64,000 nucleotides of DNA from Bombus terrestris (GCF_910591885.1 NC_063274.1:8413725-8477724); one strand, 5' to 3'; shown: positions 25,647 through 37,895, counted from the first letter of the stretch. The notes: generated by a model from the sequence alone, not told the origin. Program-made: numbers and translations.

Positions 25647-27100
25647 TACGTACATCGTTCGAGCATGGCAAATACACACAGAAGCGTACGCAGTTGTAAT
25701 TGCCGCGTTCGGTGTTCGGTGTTCTTATCTGGACGGTGTGTCCGCGGCGAGTCGCGTCGGGGCCGTGTCGCCTTGGACTCGGCGTGTCCGATTGACCGCG
25801 TGTGAGAACACGATATCGCACGAATGAGTTATGATCCTTATTCGAGGATTTGCATACCGATTCATTATGCGCCGGTAGAAGTCAAAATTGGAACGCAACG
25901 TGGCGCAACGGCCGCGCGATCGCGCCACCTCAAGGCTCGCGGAACGCGACCGAACGATAAATCAAACACCTTCCTCCCCATGGCCCGATTTTTTATTTTT
26001 GCATCGATCGGTCACCACACGTACCATCGTCCCTCCTTCTATAATATCGCTGCTGCGTATAATATCAGGATACATAATCAAACGAGGTAAAAGGTAAGCG
26101 CTGCAGAGTGAAGACTAAGAAGGAAAGAGTAGGCATGGCGAGACGAGTGTAACGGACTTTTCGAAAACGTCCTTCGGCGGTTTGCCGCGCGGCAGGTTAT
26201 TATCACGAGTGTGCCTACAAACACGGCCGGCGAAGGCCGTGCGCACAGATGTTCTAAATTGCGCGCAAACAAATCACTTTGGTACCATCGACGCACGCAA
26301 ATACAGTTGTGCAATGACTCGGCCTGTTAGGTAATTCGATTTATGTAACGGTGCCGCGGCTATTGTTCACGCGTGTCGCTATTTCGCGCGTGATCCATTC
26401 GACAGCCGCTCAGGAGAAAGAGTACTTATCTTCTGGTATTACGTTATACTCGGTTCTTGCCTAGCTGTTACCGCGAGAAATACGTATAACGAAGGAGAGA
26501 TATTTATTTCCGTTGCACACGTCGCACGGGGTATCGATTCAATTAATTTCGCGGTCCTCTCCTGGGTAGAACAGGGGCAAAATAAAAAGAAAAACGAAGC
26601 GAGAGCGTCTCAGCTTCTCTCTCGAGAAACGAGACGCGGAGAAACGGATGAACGGATTGTCCGAGATAAGAAGAGATGACAGGTAATTCGGCCGATGGAA
26701 ACGAGACAGCCGGTTACGGTGCCCTGAACGCGAGCCGATCGTCCTCTCCGCGCGTCTTAATCCTTCTTGCGTTCGATTTGCCCGCTTTTATCGATCCTTC
26801 GCCACGATAAGGCCGACCGGATCTGTCGGAGCTGATGGATTTTTCGCCCCGACTAATTGGCCGATGCAGATGTTTCCGAAACTTGTTCGAAAATCGTATA
26901 CATTATACCGGAACGATAGTTACGATATATCGTCTTCGTACAACACCGTCTGATCGGCTTGGAATCGGTTTCAAGTCTGTTTCGAGCGGTTTCACCAGGC
27001 TCTCGTAACCGAACCAAACTCGCCCGATCAATGAACAGAAAATAGAGGCTGATACGCGTTCTGCTCTCCGGGCTTTACCCCACTTTCATCCCTAGAACAG
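25647..27100. other. No recognisable gene; CpG-rich intergenic sequence
   Basis: CpG and TCGA-type words are frequent throughout, with short overlapping frames on both strands and no domain. The segment leads into the GC-rich promoter-like zone and may be part of its upstream regulatory DNA. Confidence 0.4.
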
Positions 27101-27194
27101 AAGTTCTAGAAGGTTGGCAAGTCGATGGGCGGAGGGAGGAGAGCGAGATAATACTCGCGCGACTGCCTTAAAGCGTGCGTACTCGCGGCTTAAA

Positions 27195-27234
27195 CAGCAA
27201 CAGCAGCATCAGCAGCACCGGCAGCACCAGCAAC
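27195..27234 (+). repeat. CAG/CAA-type trinucleotide repeat
   Basis: Imperfect CAG/CAA/CAC/CAT units. In one plus frame it encodes a glutamine/histidine-rich run, but that frame lacks a nearby ATG and runs on into CT-rich low complexity, so transcription without translation is at least as likely. Confidence 0.85.
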
Positions 27235-27562
27235 GAAGTACACCCCTCCACCAGGTCCCGCAGGCCGTTTCTTCTCCTCTCGTCTCTTCTCTCTGGTCAC
27301 TCTCTTCTCTTACCTCGCTAGTGGTTAGTCTTGGCTCCCTCTTTTCTCCCTCTAGCCTTCTCGCTCTCTCCTGTCCACGTACCTTGTCTCTAGCGCTCTC
27401 TCCTTCTCCCTCCGCTCTCCCTCCCCCCATCTCACCTGGTTCAACCTGCGAGCCGCGTCTCGGCCCTCTTTCTCCGTCGCTCCGTCACCATCTCGGTTCC
27501 GCCACGGCTTCTCCCCGAGTCTCTTTAGTTTTGTGCGCTACCTGCCTGCCTTGTGGCTCGCT

Positions 27563-27590
27563 CGTATCGTATCGTATCGTATGTAAGTGA
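27563..27590 (+). repeat. (CGTAT)4 pentamer repeat abutting donor-like GTAAGTGA
   Basis: Four perfect CGTAT units (27563-27582) are followed directly by GTAAGTGA, a near-consensus splice donor. If this donor is used, a leader exon would end at 27582 inside the repeat array, so repeat length would alter the exon end. Confidence 0.45.
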
Positions 27591-27851
27591 GGCGAGGTGC
27601 CGTTGGCGGGATGAGGCGAGGCTAGCCTGATGCTGGTCTATACCTGTGTGTGCCGCGGTATGGCGTTGTCTCCTCGCGTGTAGCCGCACACACTGCCCTC
27701 TTTCTCTCTTTTCCTTTCTTCCTCCCTCTTCTGTTGCCTTCCCTTCTCTCTTTCGCTTGCTCGCGTGCGCCTGTACGCGAACGCAGGTACGCACCGGCGC
27801 AGGTACGCAGCCACGACGACGGCCACGCACACCGGTGCTACGGTGCGAGCC

Positions 27852-27866
27852 AGAGAGAGAGAGAGA
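27852..27866. promoter_or_regulatory. GA-repeat tract (GAGA-factor type)
   Basis: About 15 bp of pure AG repeat inside the GC-rich zone. A similar tract lies at 28077-28085. GAGAG elements are bound by Trl/GAGA factor in insects and are common near promoters; binding here is inferred. Confidence 0.4.
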
Positions 27867-29911
27867 CCAAACACGCAAGAGCAAAGACACGCACCACAGA
27901 GGAGACGTTCCGTTCTGTTCGCGGCGCGCGTACCTACATACCGGTACGTACGTATGTATGCACGTACTTAAGTCCCACTATGCATGTAGGCAATACGAAT
28001 CGACGAATACACGTTCGATACGGTCCCGTCCGCGTGTATATACGTACAGCGAAAGCACGTTAGCCGTGGTGCGCGCGAGAGAGAGCTCACCGATTCCACC
28101 GCGAGAGAGTACGCTTCGGGCCTTGTCTGTGTATGGAGTCGAGGCACGCGATTGTGTGTGGCCGGTGCACAAGAGCGTGCTAGCTCCCCTCCCTCCGGAG
28201 CCACACTCCACCTCCTCCTACCTCTCTCAGCCTCTACCTCCTTCTTCTACCTGCCGGCCCGGCCGACACACATGTGTATGTGTACCTTGGTCTTCAGTGT
28301 AAGATCTGAACCAGCGGAGAACGCACGCTATTGTTATATCATTATCATTGTCATCGTCCGTGGCGATTCGCGCCCGTCCCCACCGTGTCTCGCGGATCGT
28401 GTTTTCGCCCGAGTGTCTCCGCGAAAACAGCCGGATCTCCCGAGGAAATTCGACAGCCCGTTCGCCGCGACCTCGCATTTTCCGGGTGCAAGCAAGCCCG
28501 CGGAAACCAGAGGAGAAACCGCGCGATCAGGAGAGATCGCGGTGCACGCGCCGCGCGACAGCCGGTGCATCTCTCACGCGCGACAGCCACGCTGCACCTC
28601 GCCGCTCCTCCCGATCTGTGCACCGGGTCAAAGGATGACGGGACAGACGGCACCTTCGCCGCGCCCTCTGACAGCAAGCCGCGCACGGGGCGGCCCGCCC
28701 GTCTGAACACGTGGGAAATCGCTGCCACCGACACTACTCGCCTCCTCTGCTTCCTACTTTGCCGCCCTTTTTCGGCGCGCCGCGTGACCAACTTTCACGA
28801 TCCACCTGTTCGAAAGTTTCGATTTTCCTAGTGCTTGCTTACCTTCGATCGTTTAGTGTCACGCGTTCAACCACGAAACTTACGATCGATACTCGATCGA
28901 TCGCGGTCGGAGTAACGTCGTCGAGGAGTCGTCGATTGGATTGTGATTAAAAGAAAAACGTTTGGCTCAATAAAAGAGCAAAAGTGCGAGTATAAATCGA
29001 CGAGAAAAGCTCGGTCGATTCGTTTCCTGCTAACTCTCGTCCCCGTCCCCGTTGCCAGCCGATTTCTCCGTCCGGGACACAGAGAAAGAAGACGTCGACT
29101 GGTCGATTAGAATCGAGGGGACCCGATGACGGGGAGGAAGAGAAGGAGGTCTCGGGACTCGACGAACGAGATGGGCAGGATTGATCGGAAAGAGGCTATG
29201 CTTGACGCCTAATTAAATCGATTAGACTTTGGGGTTAATTGTTCTGGAACGTGAGTTCCCTTGCACGCGTCTGTCGCCGCTACCGTTATCGTCGTCGTCC
29301 TCGTTATTCCGTACTTTCAAGTGGTGGATCGTGTGTACGCGAGACGAACGATCGGTTCGGCCATTCGGTGGACGAGAGGGAGAAATCGACGCGTCGCCGA
29401 TCGTATCGAAACTATTACGGATCAGATCGGTCGGCCAGTGAGTCTAGGAGGAAATTTCGGTGCTAAGTGACGATTCGTGTTTGACCACGCCATATATTTG
29501 GCATTCGTATCGGCCGAACCGCCGGTGTCACTGCTTTTTCACCAGCGTACTCTCCCCTGTTTCTTCTCTTCTTTTTTCCCGCTCTTCTGCTTCGTTCGTT
29601 TTTTTAACGTTGTTGCCCTCCCAATTCCGGTTCTTTTTTACTCTCGTTTCTCCAGGCAGTTTACTCTCGTTTCTAATCGTTTCTTTTCTACGAGACCGCC
29701 CCGATCGGATTGAACCGTCCACGACACCGGTTGTCATCGGCATGTGAGTCAAAGTGAACAACAGCGTGAACAACGACTGGTGTCCATTGTTGCATACCGT
29801 GGTTAGTGCTCTGTGTCTTTCTATCCTTTCTCGTTGACAAACATCACGGGTCTTCGTGGCCGTAATCGTGGTTGGCCCGAGTGACAGGCCTGCGTAGACC
29901 GGCTTCCAAGA

Positions 29912-29930
29912 GCCGCTAGAACGCCGCGGC
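29912..29930. promoter_or_regulatory. CCGCTAGA...CCGCGGC motif
   Basis: GCCGCTAGAACGCCGCGGC closely resembles the sequence at 9559-9577 (GCCGCTAGAGAGACCGCGG). Both contain a CTAG core with flanking GC-rich arms, reminiscent of insect insulator or promoter motifs of the CTCF family (SYAGRKGGC). The resemblance is partial and the role is inferred. Confidence 0.25.
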
Positions 29931-30142
29931 TCCGACCTCGATGATTACTCAATTAGTTCAAAACTCGTGCTCCCATAGTGTAAACTGTGAAACGATTCGA
30001 CTAGGTTCCAGAGTGACTGGGTGATCGCGTCAGTGTGAACGGGATAGTTCCTTGGAAGCGAAGTTTCGTGTGTCATTCGTTGCTAAATATCGTGAGCCAA
30101 CCTGGGAAATCCGATTATGCGGACAAACAGTCGCGGTGATCG

Positions 30143-30200
30143 ATGATCCGCGCGATCCTCGACGCTTCTCACTCGCGGAAGCAGCCAGTTGGAACCGACG
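30143..30200 (+). CDS. Candidate first coding exon ending at GTGAGT donor
   Basis: An ATG at 30143 has an in-frame TGA two codons upstream. It opens 19 codons plus one base (beginning MIRAILDASHSRKQ) and stops at the donor GACG|GTGAGT, with GT at 30201-30202. The position at the 3' edge of the GC-rich leader zone, the strong donor, and the change to less structured DNA afterwards all fit the end of a first exon. The ATG context is poor (T at -3) and other upstream ATGs exist, so the exon may be untranslated. I do not recognise the peptide and could not find a downstream exon in matching phase. Confidence 0.27.
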
Positions 30201-31191
30201 GTGAGTCTACTAACGATATTTTCACGATTTTCAAGTTAGATCGGAACGCGCGGGACTAGCTCTTCGCGAAAACGATGACGTTCCGTTAGACGCTAGAAAC
30301 TTTCCAGTTTCCCCTCGAAGAGGTAACTCCTGTCCGAGGTCTGGTTTAAAGTGACAAAAACGTGGCCTGACCGGGAGTGTATCTGTCGAAAGGTATCTCC
30401 TAATAAAGCAACGTAGCGATAAGTGAAGAGGAATCGGCATGCCGACACGAGAGCAACGTTCGACCGCGGTGCATCGTGTGGATGCGACGTGTAAGGAGTT
30501 CCCTCCGCTTGGATCTGCTTGGTTCGTTTCGCGAGTCGTGAGTCCCGCGAATTCGAGGCGAACGCGACCGGCAAATGGAACGATAAATCCTTCGATTGTC
30601 GAACGTCGATAATCGTTTCGCGGCGGCGCTCCGTTGTAGACACGCCGAGTGAACAAACATCGTCGGACCCGACTTGTTATCGGTCGCACGTGATCGGCCC
30701 CGGCCGATTTCAACCGGTGAAAATATTGCCCGGCTGTGCTCGGTCACGTTTATAATGTAACACCGTCGATCGCGACACACAGTTGGGAATCTTTCGCTGA
30801 AACTTCATCGCGTGATTATCAGTCCGGAATTCGTTACAAAAATGCTTCGAAAACTTCTTACCTCTTGAGTAGATCGTAGCTTTTCAATTTGGTACTCTTG
30901 ACAATGGAAGTTTGTGTGTGATTACCTGGAATGGATTACCTGGGCAAGGTTTTGTTCGCTGAATGGAACTTTGTTGAGTCGAAGGGTTCGGAGGAAGTAT
31001 CGTAACCCTTTTAACATGAAGAGTATTGTGAAAATCTTCTATTCGTAGGATATCCATAGAAAAGTGAATAATAGAAAATATCGTATTATGACGTACGATA
31101 TCACATAATGGAAAAATATTTATATCTATCAAAAATTCCATAGTAAAGAACTGGAAAGAAGCGTAATGTTACCGTAACTGAGTTAATAATC
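30201..31191. other. Probable intron start; no supported gene
   Basis: If the donor at 30201 is used, this is the beginning of a long intron on the plus strand. Minus frames of 116-160 codons at 30231-30780 overlap one another and have low D/E/G/A/V content. An 85-codon minus ATG frame (30884-31141) lies 50 bp beyond the stop of the better candidate at 31192, but its own composition is not coding-like. Confidence 0.35.
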
Positions 31192-31443
31192 TTAATTAAG
31201 ATACGAAGTATGATTCACGAAACAATTAACAATAGCATCCCCACGTTCTTCGAGAATGAATATCGTTCTGACAACTCTTCCATTTTTATCTACGTATACG
31301 GAAGCTGAAGCTGAATCAGCCGCGTCATCATGCAATATGACGAGTAGAAAACTATGCATTTGAAAATCATCGTCGGAGAATTCACAGATATGCAAATATG
31401 TTGTTTCTTTTTCTTGACGTTCTACCGGCATTTTTCCGGACAT
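31192..31443 (-). CDS. Unrecognised small ORF, 83 codons, ATG start
   Basis: A complete minus-strand frame starts at an ATG (31443-31441) with A at -3 and an in-frame TAA four codons upstream, and ends in TAA. Composition is strikingly protein-like for AT-rich DNA: about 30 of 83 residues are D, E, G, A or V. It has an acidic run (FSDDDF, then HDDAADSASASVYVD), an E/R-rich middle (FILEERGDAIVN), a few cysteines and no signal peptide or membrane span. I know of no family with this pattern. It could be a small cytosolic protein, a single exon with unused ends, or a relic. No clear splice sites bound it and no poly(A) context was established. Confidence 0.33.
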   Translation of the reverse strand: MSGKMPVERQEKETTYLHICEFSDDDFQMHSFLLVILHDDAADSASASVYVDKNGRVVRTIFILEERGDAIVNCFVNHTSYLN

Positions 31444-33533
31444 TTTCTTAAGTTATTGTCTACTACCGAATGTGATGCAAATATATCATTACCAGAAAGT
31501 TCAAACGCATTGACGTTGAAGCAGAGGTTGTTAAATCTTTTTCCTATATGACCGATAGACAGCTTTACCTGTTACATTTTTTGTACTTATTGTTATGATT
31601 ATTAGGAGAAGATCATAAATTTGCTTAGTATTCGTTTCTTTATCAATAAACGTTCCAGTGATTTTTTTCTGAAAGTAATCTTTCGTTCCCTTTAGTTTAC
31701 CAACAGTACGATGTTTTCTTTAGAAATAGATTTCCAGCAATTTCTCCGCCTTGCTATATTGGCAATAATCTTTTTGCTTGGTTCAATCTTAAACTCTTTT
31801 CTCAATTTCGATGTAATTTGAGTCGTCATTCGTTCCTTGTGTCAATTTGATATGTTATAAACGTAAAAAAGCAATACCTTGTACATCGTTTTATTTTCTT
31901 ATGGCCGATATTAACAATCTTGTATCTGGATATGCAAGAATTTCATTCTTTTATTTTTGATGAAAGTCTTTGCACATGTGCGATATTTTACTTTATTATG
32001 TAAACCTGAAATTATAAAAGACGAATTAAGTGAGAAAAATGAAGGCTAGATGAGGGTTAAAAAAGGTTTTTGTATTAGTTATCGAGGAATGCCACTCGTA
32101 ATCGAAAACATCTAGCACCGTACACCAATCTAATCTCTTGCTTTTGAGCTATAATTTATACTTCCTCTATACTCTGTTTCGATTTGTATCTTTTTGTTCT
32201 CAAACAAGTTTCTTCTTGTAGCTTCGTGAAATATAACGCGACGAAGTGTTCTCGGGCAGAAAGCATTCGTTCCGCGAGACGTGCGTTCCGACCCGTGGAA
32301 GTAGTAAATTATTAATCAGTGTTGCTAATTACACGTTTCTATCCTGAGTAGAAATTCCCTGATATCATTGCTGCTTGTTATTGATCTCGCAAGACACCGA
32401 CCTTTTCTAATGCGTTTAATTAATCCGATTGCGTAAGTAAAACGATCGGACCGATGCGTTTTCGAAACAGAAACCCGCCGAGCATAACGATTTGATCTTC
32501 CTGCAACAACCTGTATGTTCCGGATGCGAATTAATGCTCTCGTTATTTCTGGATTTTTTGTCAACCTCCAACGCAAGTTCCCTGTTCTTTCGAATCTAAT
32601 CAACCAGCATAAGACAGTTAAAAAAAATTGAGTATAAACGCTTGATGTTGTCACGAATTTCATCGTATTCTTCTTAGCTTTCTACTTTTCTTAAGAAATA
32701 GGAAAATGTCACGGCAGCGTAGATCCAGCCATTTAATGCGAAGCTGGCTGCGAAATTTCTGAAAGACAATCGCGTCCCATCCCCCGCGATACGAAATGAT
32801 TTTTACCCGGTTGCACGGTGAACGGTGGCCACGTTTAGTGGCCATATTTCCAACTTAAAAGGAGCTGCTGTCAGCGGTGATTTGGGTGGCGAGTGAAGTG
32901 CCGCTTTTATAGTACGCACAGGAGGAGACAGTCCAATTAAGGGCACATTTGTATACTTAAGTGCACCGATATCGATGTATAAATCGGTCCGCGTTGCACG
33001 ATTTATGGCCGCGCGGCGAGCGTCGTAAAACGTCCGGCAGCCAGATATCGGTGAGGAGAGGCCAAGAAAGTCCTGGGGCCTCCACGTTCCTGGAACCATG
33101 AACCCACGTCTCGCGAATGTTTGAACGGACGCCACCAGAACCAACTGTCCCCCGTCCTTTCCTTTCCTCGCCTCTCTACTCCAGCCTCCTTCTTTTTCCT
33201 CCTTTTAATTGCTGAAAAAGTCCATTCTCGGCGGGCCGGTTGGCCGTCACACTCGTATCATTCCGGTCTCGAGTCGTGAATGAAATATCGAGATGAATCG
33301 GAAACGCCGGGGGACACGCGCGACGCTGGCGGCCTTTCCTCGTCGGTTCCATCAGCTCCACGTTTCTCAGCGAACTTTAGCGAGCATCGCGCGCGTTAAA
33401 CTTCTCACTTTCTCAGACTTTCTCCGTTAATAGTAATATTTTAATTACAAGAAGTGACTGCCTACGTTGTGCGTTTACGTTAAACCGCCTAGTGGCACGC
33501 TCTTCATTGCGAGTAACTTAATACCGTTTCATT

Positions 33534-33595
33534 CCTTTTTTCTTTCTTCAACTTCCTCTTCTTCGCCGTCTTCTTCTTCTTTCTTCGCCTCCTCG
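33534..33595. repeat. CTT/TCC-rich trinucleotide tract
   Basis: Imperfect CTT, TCC and TCG units, serine-rich in one plus frame. Low complexity without coding support. Confidence 0.8.
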
Positions 33596-34511
33596 ATCGC
33601 GTCTTCGTACTCCTTCGACAGCATTTCACTCGGTCTCCTGCGTACACGCGCACGTTTCATGCACCTGCGAGCGTTCTAGAGGAGCCAGTCTCGCGGTTAC
33701 CGTAAGCCGTACGCAACACGGTAATGAGTTTCGAGTCATTCCGGTCTCGAAGAGGCTTGAAAACGGCTCGCCGAGGCCGCCGTTAGAAACTCGCCGGCAA
33801 TTTGTCGCGCGTAACGCTGAAAAGCACGAGATCCGCCAGCGAACGGTCACCTGGATTTTCTAATCCGTTCCGTACGATGCCAGGAGAAGCGAAACACAAC
33901 ACTGGTGAAATCATCCTGGACGACTACATTGTCGATACTTTCTATCTGATCCCGTCACCGGTTTATGCTTGGGAACACCGACTAAATTGAGACAGTCGAT
34001 TTAGAAATTTGAAATTTTTCTTTCTTGGTACTTTGTGGTTTAGAAAAATTGTGATTTAAAAAAATCTAGGCACCATTCGTTTTAATGCAATTGGAAGAGT
34101 CCTAGTTCCACTAATTTTTGCAGAAAAACTAAATGGTTTTGTTTATTAGTGTTTACGCTTTCTTATACGCAAATTATTCTCGAGCATATGCATAAATCCA
34201 AATCTTTCTCTTTTACTTTCTTCTTTTGCAATTACTCCACTACGATTTACTATAAAGACATAATAATAACATTACGCGTCCGAAGTAAATCGAAAAACGC
34301 TCAGTGTTCGCAACGTTCATAATTATGCAAATTTCACAGACCTTCCATTATTACTTCGATACACGGATCCAGGAGACAGACAAAGAAATTATATCCATAT
34401 TCTTGATACCTTTCGTTCCAGATATCTGAATCGGATAAACCAATGCACAAACTTGTGACGCCTTTGAATACTCGTATCAAAATTACAAACGACCACCAAG
34501 AAGTAAATGTT

Positions 34512-34556
34512 AGAAAAAAAAAAGTAGGAAGAAAAGAAGAAATAGAAAAAAAGAAG
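34512..34556. repeat. A-rich (GAA/A) low-complexity tract
   Basis: Ten consecutive A bases followed by AAG/GAA-type units. Its complement gives a phenylalanine/leucine-rich minus frame that is an artefact. Confidence 0.8.
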
Positions 34557-35476
34557 TCGTGTATCCGGAGTCCGTGTCGGTAAAAAGTTTGCGAAGAAGC
34601 GTCGTCTGGCGGAATTCGTCGGGTAGAATCGGAGGGTTAAACCCTTTACGCGCTACGTCACAAAGGAGAGCGAGTTTGCAGCCCCTGCGACGCACCAGTC
34701 GGTCCGCACCCCTCTCTCATTCTTCTGCGACGGAATTCTCTGTATGGCAGACAGGCCGGGAAGGTATATATTTCCCTTGTCGTAAATCTTCTTCGCTTGT
34801 TTCTCGCGTGCTCTTCAACGATCGCCGTTGAGTTACGCTCGTCTCGGTGACTGCACCCCACCCGGCGCGCCGCGCCGCAACTTCGTGTGTTAGCGACTCG
34901 TAAACGCTCAAAATGAAATCCTTTAAACCATGGTATATTCATTTCGTGTCTAGCAATTTGCATACAAATCTGACACGTTCGAGCGCCGGTATTGACGTTT
35001 CGCGCACCTCCGCTATCGGTACTCGCGACGTATGCTAATTGACTCCTTGGCGATTATTCTCCTTTCTTTTAACCGTATCCTTCTCTTCTCTGCGTTTAGG
35101 GTGACACCGAAGCTAGCAATTGTCCGCGGTTAGGCTGTGTGTTACGTTCTTTTAAATTTCAATACCTTAGACGTATTGGTACACTGTGTAATATTATTGA
35201 GTGATGATTTTATGAAGTGTGGAGTACTTGAGCATATCAGTTACGTTTGTTAAAATATACTTTTCCCTCCGTGAATCTGTGATATCTTTCAACGAATATA
35301 CGATCGATATAGTGAAGTAATTATAGTTTTGACTCTCCTTAACTTTCAGTAATAGTTAAGATTTTCTTTTAATAAGTGTGCGTGTTAATTGCGTCTTGAT
35401 ATCTTAAATTGAGTTTGAAGAAGAAGGTTACGGTGTTGGAAAGTTGTAATAGCACATATAGTAAAGTTTCTTCTAG

Positions 35477-35775
35477 GGATGTAATGTTGTGGGTAAAATA
35501 TATGCACTTTGTTTGTGTTATTTCTTTAAAATGGAGCGCAGAAAAATGAATATTTTATTAGATATTATGAAACGCGTTATATCATCTTCCATGTTGGCAG
35601 ATCGTTTTACTGAATCCAACGCTTTAATATTCAACAGCGATTGTCGGTGCAACGTATTAATGATTTCGTATTCAAACATGCTGCTTAGACTTCATGACGG
35701 AAATAAGATGCAAAAGGCACAGATATATGACTACGTAACTTGTAACAATAAGTTACATAAACAGTATTATAAAAG
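35477..35775 (+). CDS. Exon-shaped open segment, ~100 codons
   Basis: The plus frame opens immediately after an acceptor-like TTCTTCTAG (the AG is 35475-35476). It stays open for 299 bases to a donor-like AAAAG|GTAGTA (GT at 35776-35777), where the frame would otherwise stop. In AT-rich DNA a frame this long is not very likely by chance. The predicted peptide is basic at its start (MERRKMNILLDIMKRV from an internal ATG) and has scattered cysteines. Composition is not strongly coding-like (few D/E/G/A/V residues) and no family is recognised, so a chance frame remains possible. Confidence 0.2.
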
Positions 35776-36950
35776 GTAGTATTCCACCGCCCCAGATCAT
35801 CGCGTCAAAAGTCCGCGTACCCCGAAACGATCGTAGAGCACCAATCTGGACAAAGATCGACGAGTGGAATCGTCGTTTTTCACGGTGTAAAATGCAAATA
35901 TTAATTATCTAAGATCGTTGAGGCGCGATCTTGAAAAACGGCCGTGTAGTGTCGGGCCGGTACGTCGCGCTCGCATAACTAGTCGCGATAATCAGATCCG
36001 TGCCGGCACAAAGAGAATGAAAGTTACGTTTCTCGACGAAACAACGTGTATACGCGGTGTACACGACCGATAGAGGCCGCGCGAGCTCGGATTTGAATAT
36101 GTTTACATTCTTGTTTTGTTTATCGGGCTACGATCGTCGGTGAGCGAGGCAAAATGCATCGCGGATCGCCGATGGCGTCTGACTTTTGCGAAACAGGTGG
36201 TTTTCACCATATAGACTGGACGAACACAATGAGACGTGTCTCCCCGTGGACCATAATCCATCTTGGAAGTCAATCCAGTTTGCCTTGGCATGGAAAATGC
36301 CGTGTCTTCGACGAAACTCTCTATTGTTGTTGCCGGCTGTTCGATGTAGAACAACGTACCGACAAGAGTGGGCTGGTTGCCGATCCTGTTGGCTGCGTTT
36401 CGAATCGATCGATCAATCCGCGGCTTCACAACGATCGCAATTTAACCGATTTGGGTTGGTTGCCTCGCTGGATCTCGTTCAGGATGGTGGATCTCTTCGA
36501 AATGTTACTTTATACAGAGCGTTAAAAAATAAGAGAATATAAGTTTCAAGGTTTGTACGATACACGGAGAGGAGTTTAAAAATGTTGGATCGATATCTGA
36601 AACGCAAAATCGAGCATCTTGGAGTCGAATAAAATAGAATTATATCTGCAACTTATCTTCTCTCGTCAAGAATTGAAAAATACGGATTCTAAAAATTGTT
36701 AACCCACATGCAAAGCTCGCGTTTAAGCTCTCCTCGCAGTCGCTTTATAGCTTCGTAAATATCTTTTTTTTCATCGTCCGATTTTTCGTTTCCTGACTCG
36801 GTTGAAAACGCGTTCACTTTTATCCGGGCAAACGCGAAGAGTCGCGCGCGCGTTTATCATTCGCGCCATATGAAACAACACGCGTGTTGCCGGAGTCATC
36901 TGACCCGTTCGCCCACTTAAGCTCATCGAATCACGCTTCTACGAAGCAAG

Positions 36951-36958
36951 TATAAAAG
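36951..36958 (+). promoter_or_regulatory. TATA-like word TATAAAAG
   Basis: Good TATA consensus after CpG-rich DNA, with no initiator motif seen about 30 bp downstream and no convincing frame following. Weak evidence for a promoter. Confidence 0.12.
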
Positions 36959-37895
36959 ATCAAAGCGTTTCGGGTTTAATGCTCGCGGAGAGGATTCGAG
37001 CCGTAAAACGGCCAACAACTGAGAAATAAAGTAAGGCAGAGACGGTTCTGGGCTGCCCAAAGCGATTCCCGTTTTTAATTTCGAAGACAACACGCCCACT
37101 AAACTATTTACGAGTAGAAACAGATAGAATCTTGCACGTTGCGCTTCCAGCTTGGATTAAATTAAGCTTCGAATAAATTGTTACTATTAGTTTCCTTCGT
37201 TCTTTTAATCGACAGTGGATCGATTTCCATTCGCAGAAACGATATTATTTCGTTAATTATTTCGATCAATCGGAATACGAAAGAGGTTCGCAGAGGAAAA
37301 ATCAAACAGGTTTATAATAATAAAATCGAAAGAAGGGACCATCGTAACGATAATATCCCAAAATTACACATCCGTGCGTAACGTTGAATCCAAAAGCTCC
37401 GAACGAGATGCGTTGCCTTGCTTTGGAATTCTTACGAATTTCCATCTAAAAGCGGAGCACCTACCTGTGAAGCCGAATCGTTTACCTGCAGCTGCTTTGC
37501 TGCGTCGATGAAGCGGTCATCGACCCGAGGGCCAAACACTTTCGACTTAACAAGTTTACCTCTTAAAGTCTATGGTATGTCTACGAAGGTGTCCGAACTT
37601 CGACCGATCCTCCGTTAAGATCTCCGTAGAGAATCTTCCTCTAGCATCCTCTTCCTCTAGGATCTTGTTCTTCCTTAATTTCCTTGTCGACATCGATAGT
37701 GTTCCGAAAATCGCGGCTTCTTCCTTTGACGCAGTTCCACGATCGTAAAAGAAGGTTGGGGTAGCGGCAGCACAGAAGCGGAGAAAGAGAAGAACGCGTG
37801 GATCGTTTTCGAAAAAGGAAAGGAGGTTCCCGAGTTTCGTTTGTCCGGTTAGTCCCTCGAAACGATGGCTATTCCACGGATGCAGGGCCACGAGC

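Larger units (their letters stand above)
27100..30200 (+). promoter_or_regulatory. GC/CpG-rich promoter and 5' leader-like zone
   Basis: This zone is visibly richer in G+C and CpG than its flanks, most strongly between about 28040 and 28900. It holds a CAG/CAA repeat (27195-27234), a CGTAT pentamer repeat followed by GTAAGTGAG (27563-27590), two GA tracts of the GAGA-factor type (27852-27866 and 28077-28085), an initiator-like TTCAGTG at 28293-28299, a TATAAATC word at 28991, and a strong donor at 30201. Such combinations are typical of promoters and long 5' leaders of insect developmental genes. The many overlapping frames of 75-218 codons here are low-complexity S/P/R/L-rich shadows. Strand is inferred from the donors, and no gene identity can be given. 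Confidence 0.4.
31444..35476. other. No recognisable gene; AT-rich then mixed
   Basis: 31444-32230 is AT-rich with no frame of note. CpG-rich patches occur at 32790-33380 and 33650-33900. The CTT-rich tract at 33534-33595 and the A-rich tract at 34512-34556 are listed separately. 34560-34870 is open on both strands but shows no domain or biased composition. Confidence 0.5.

Noticed and set aside
27114..28302. Frames of 158 and 218 codons on plus in the GC-rich zone
   Set aside because: They are S/P/L/R-rich readings of CT-rich and CAG repeat DNA, overlap other open frames on both strands, and lack a normal ATG start or domain.
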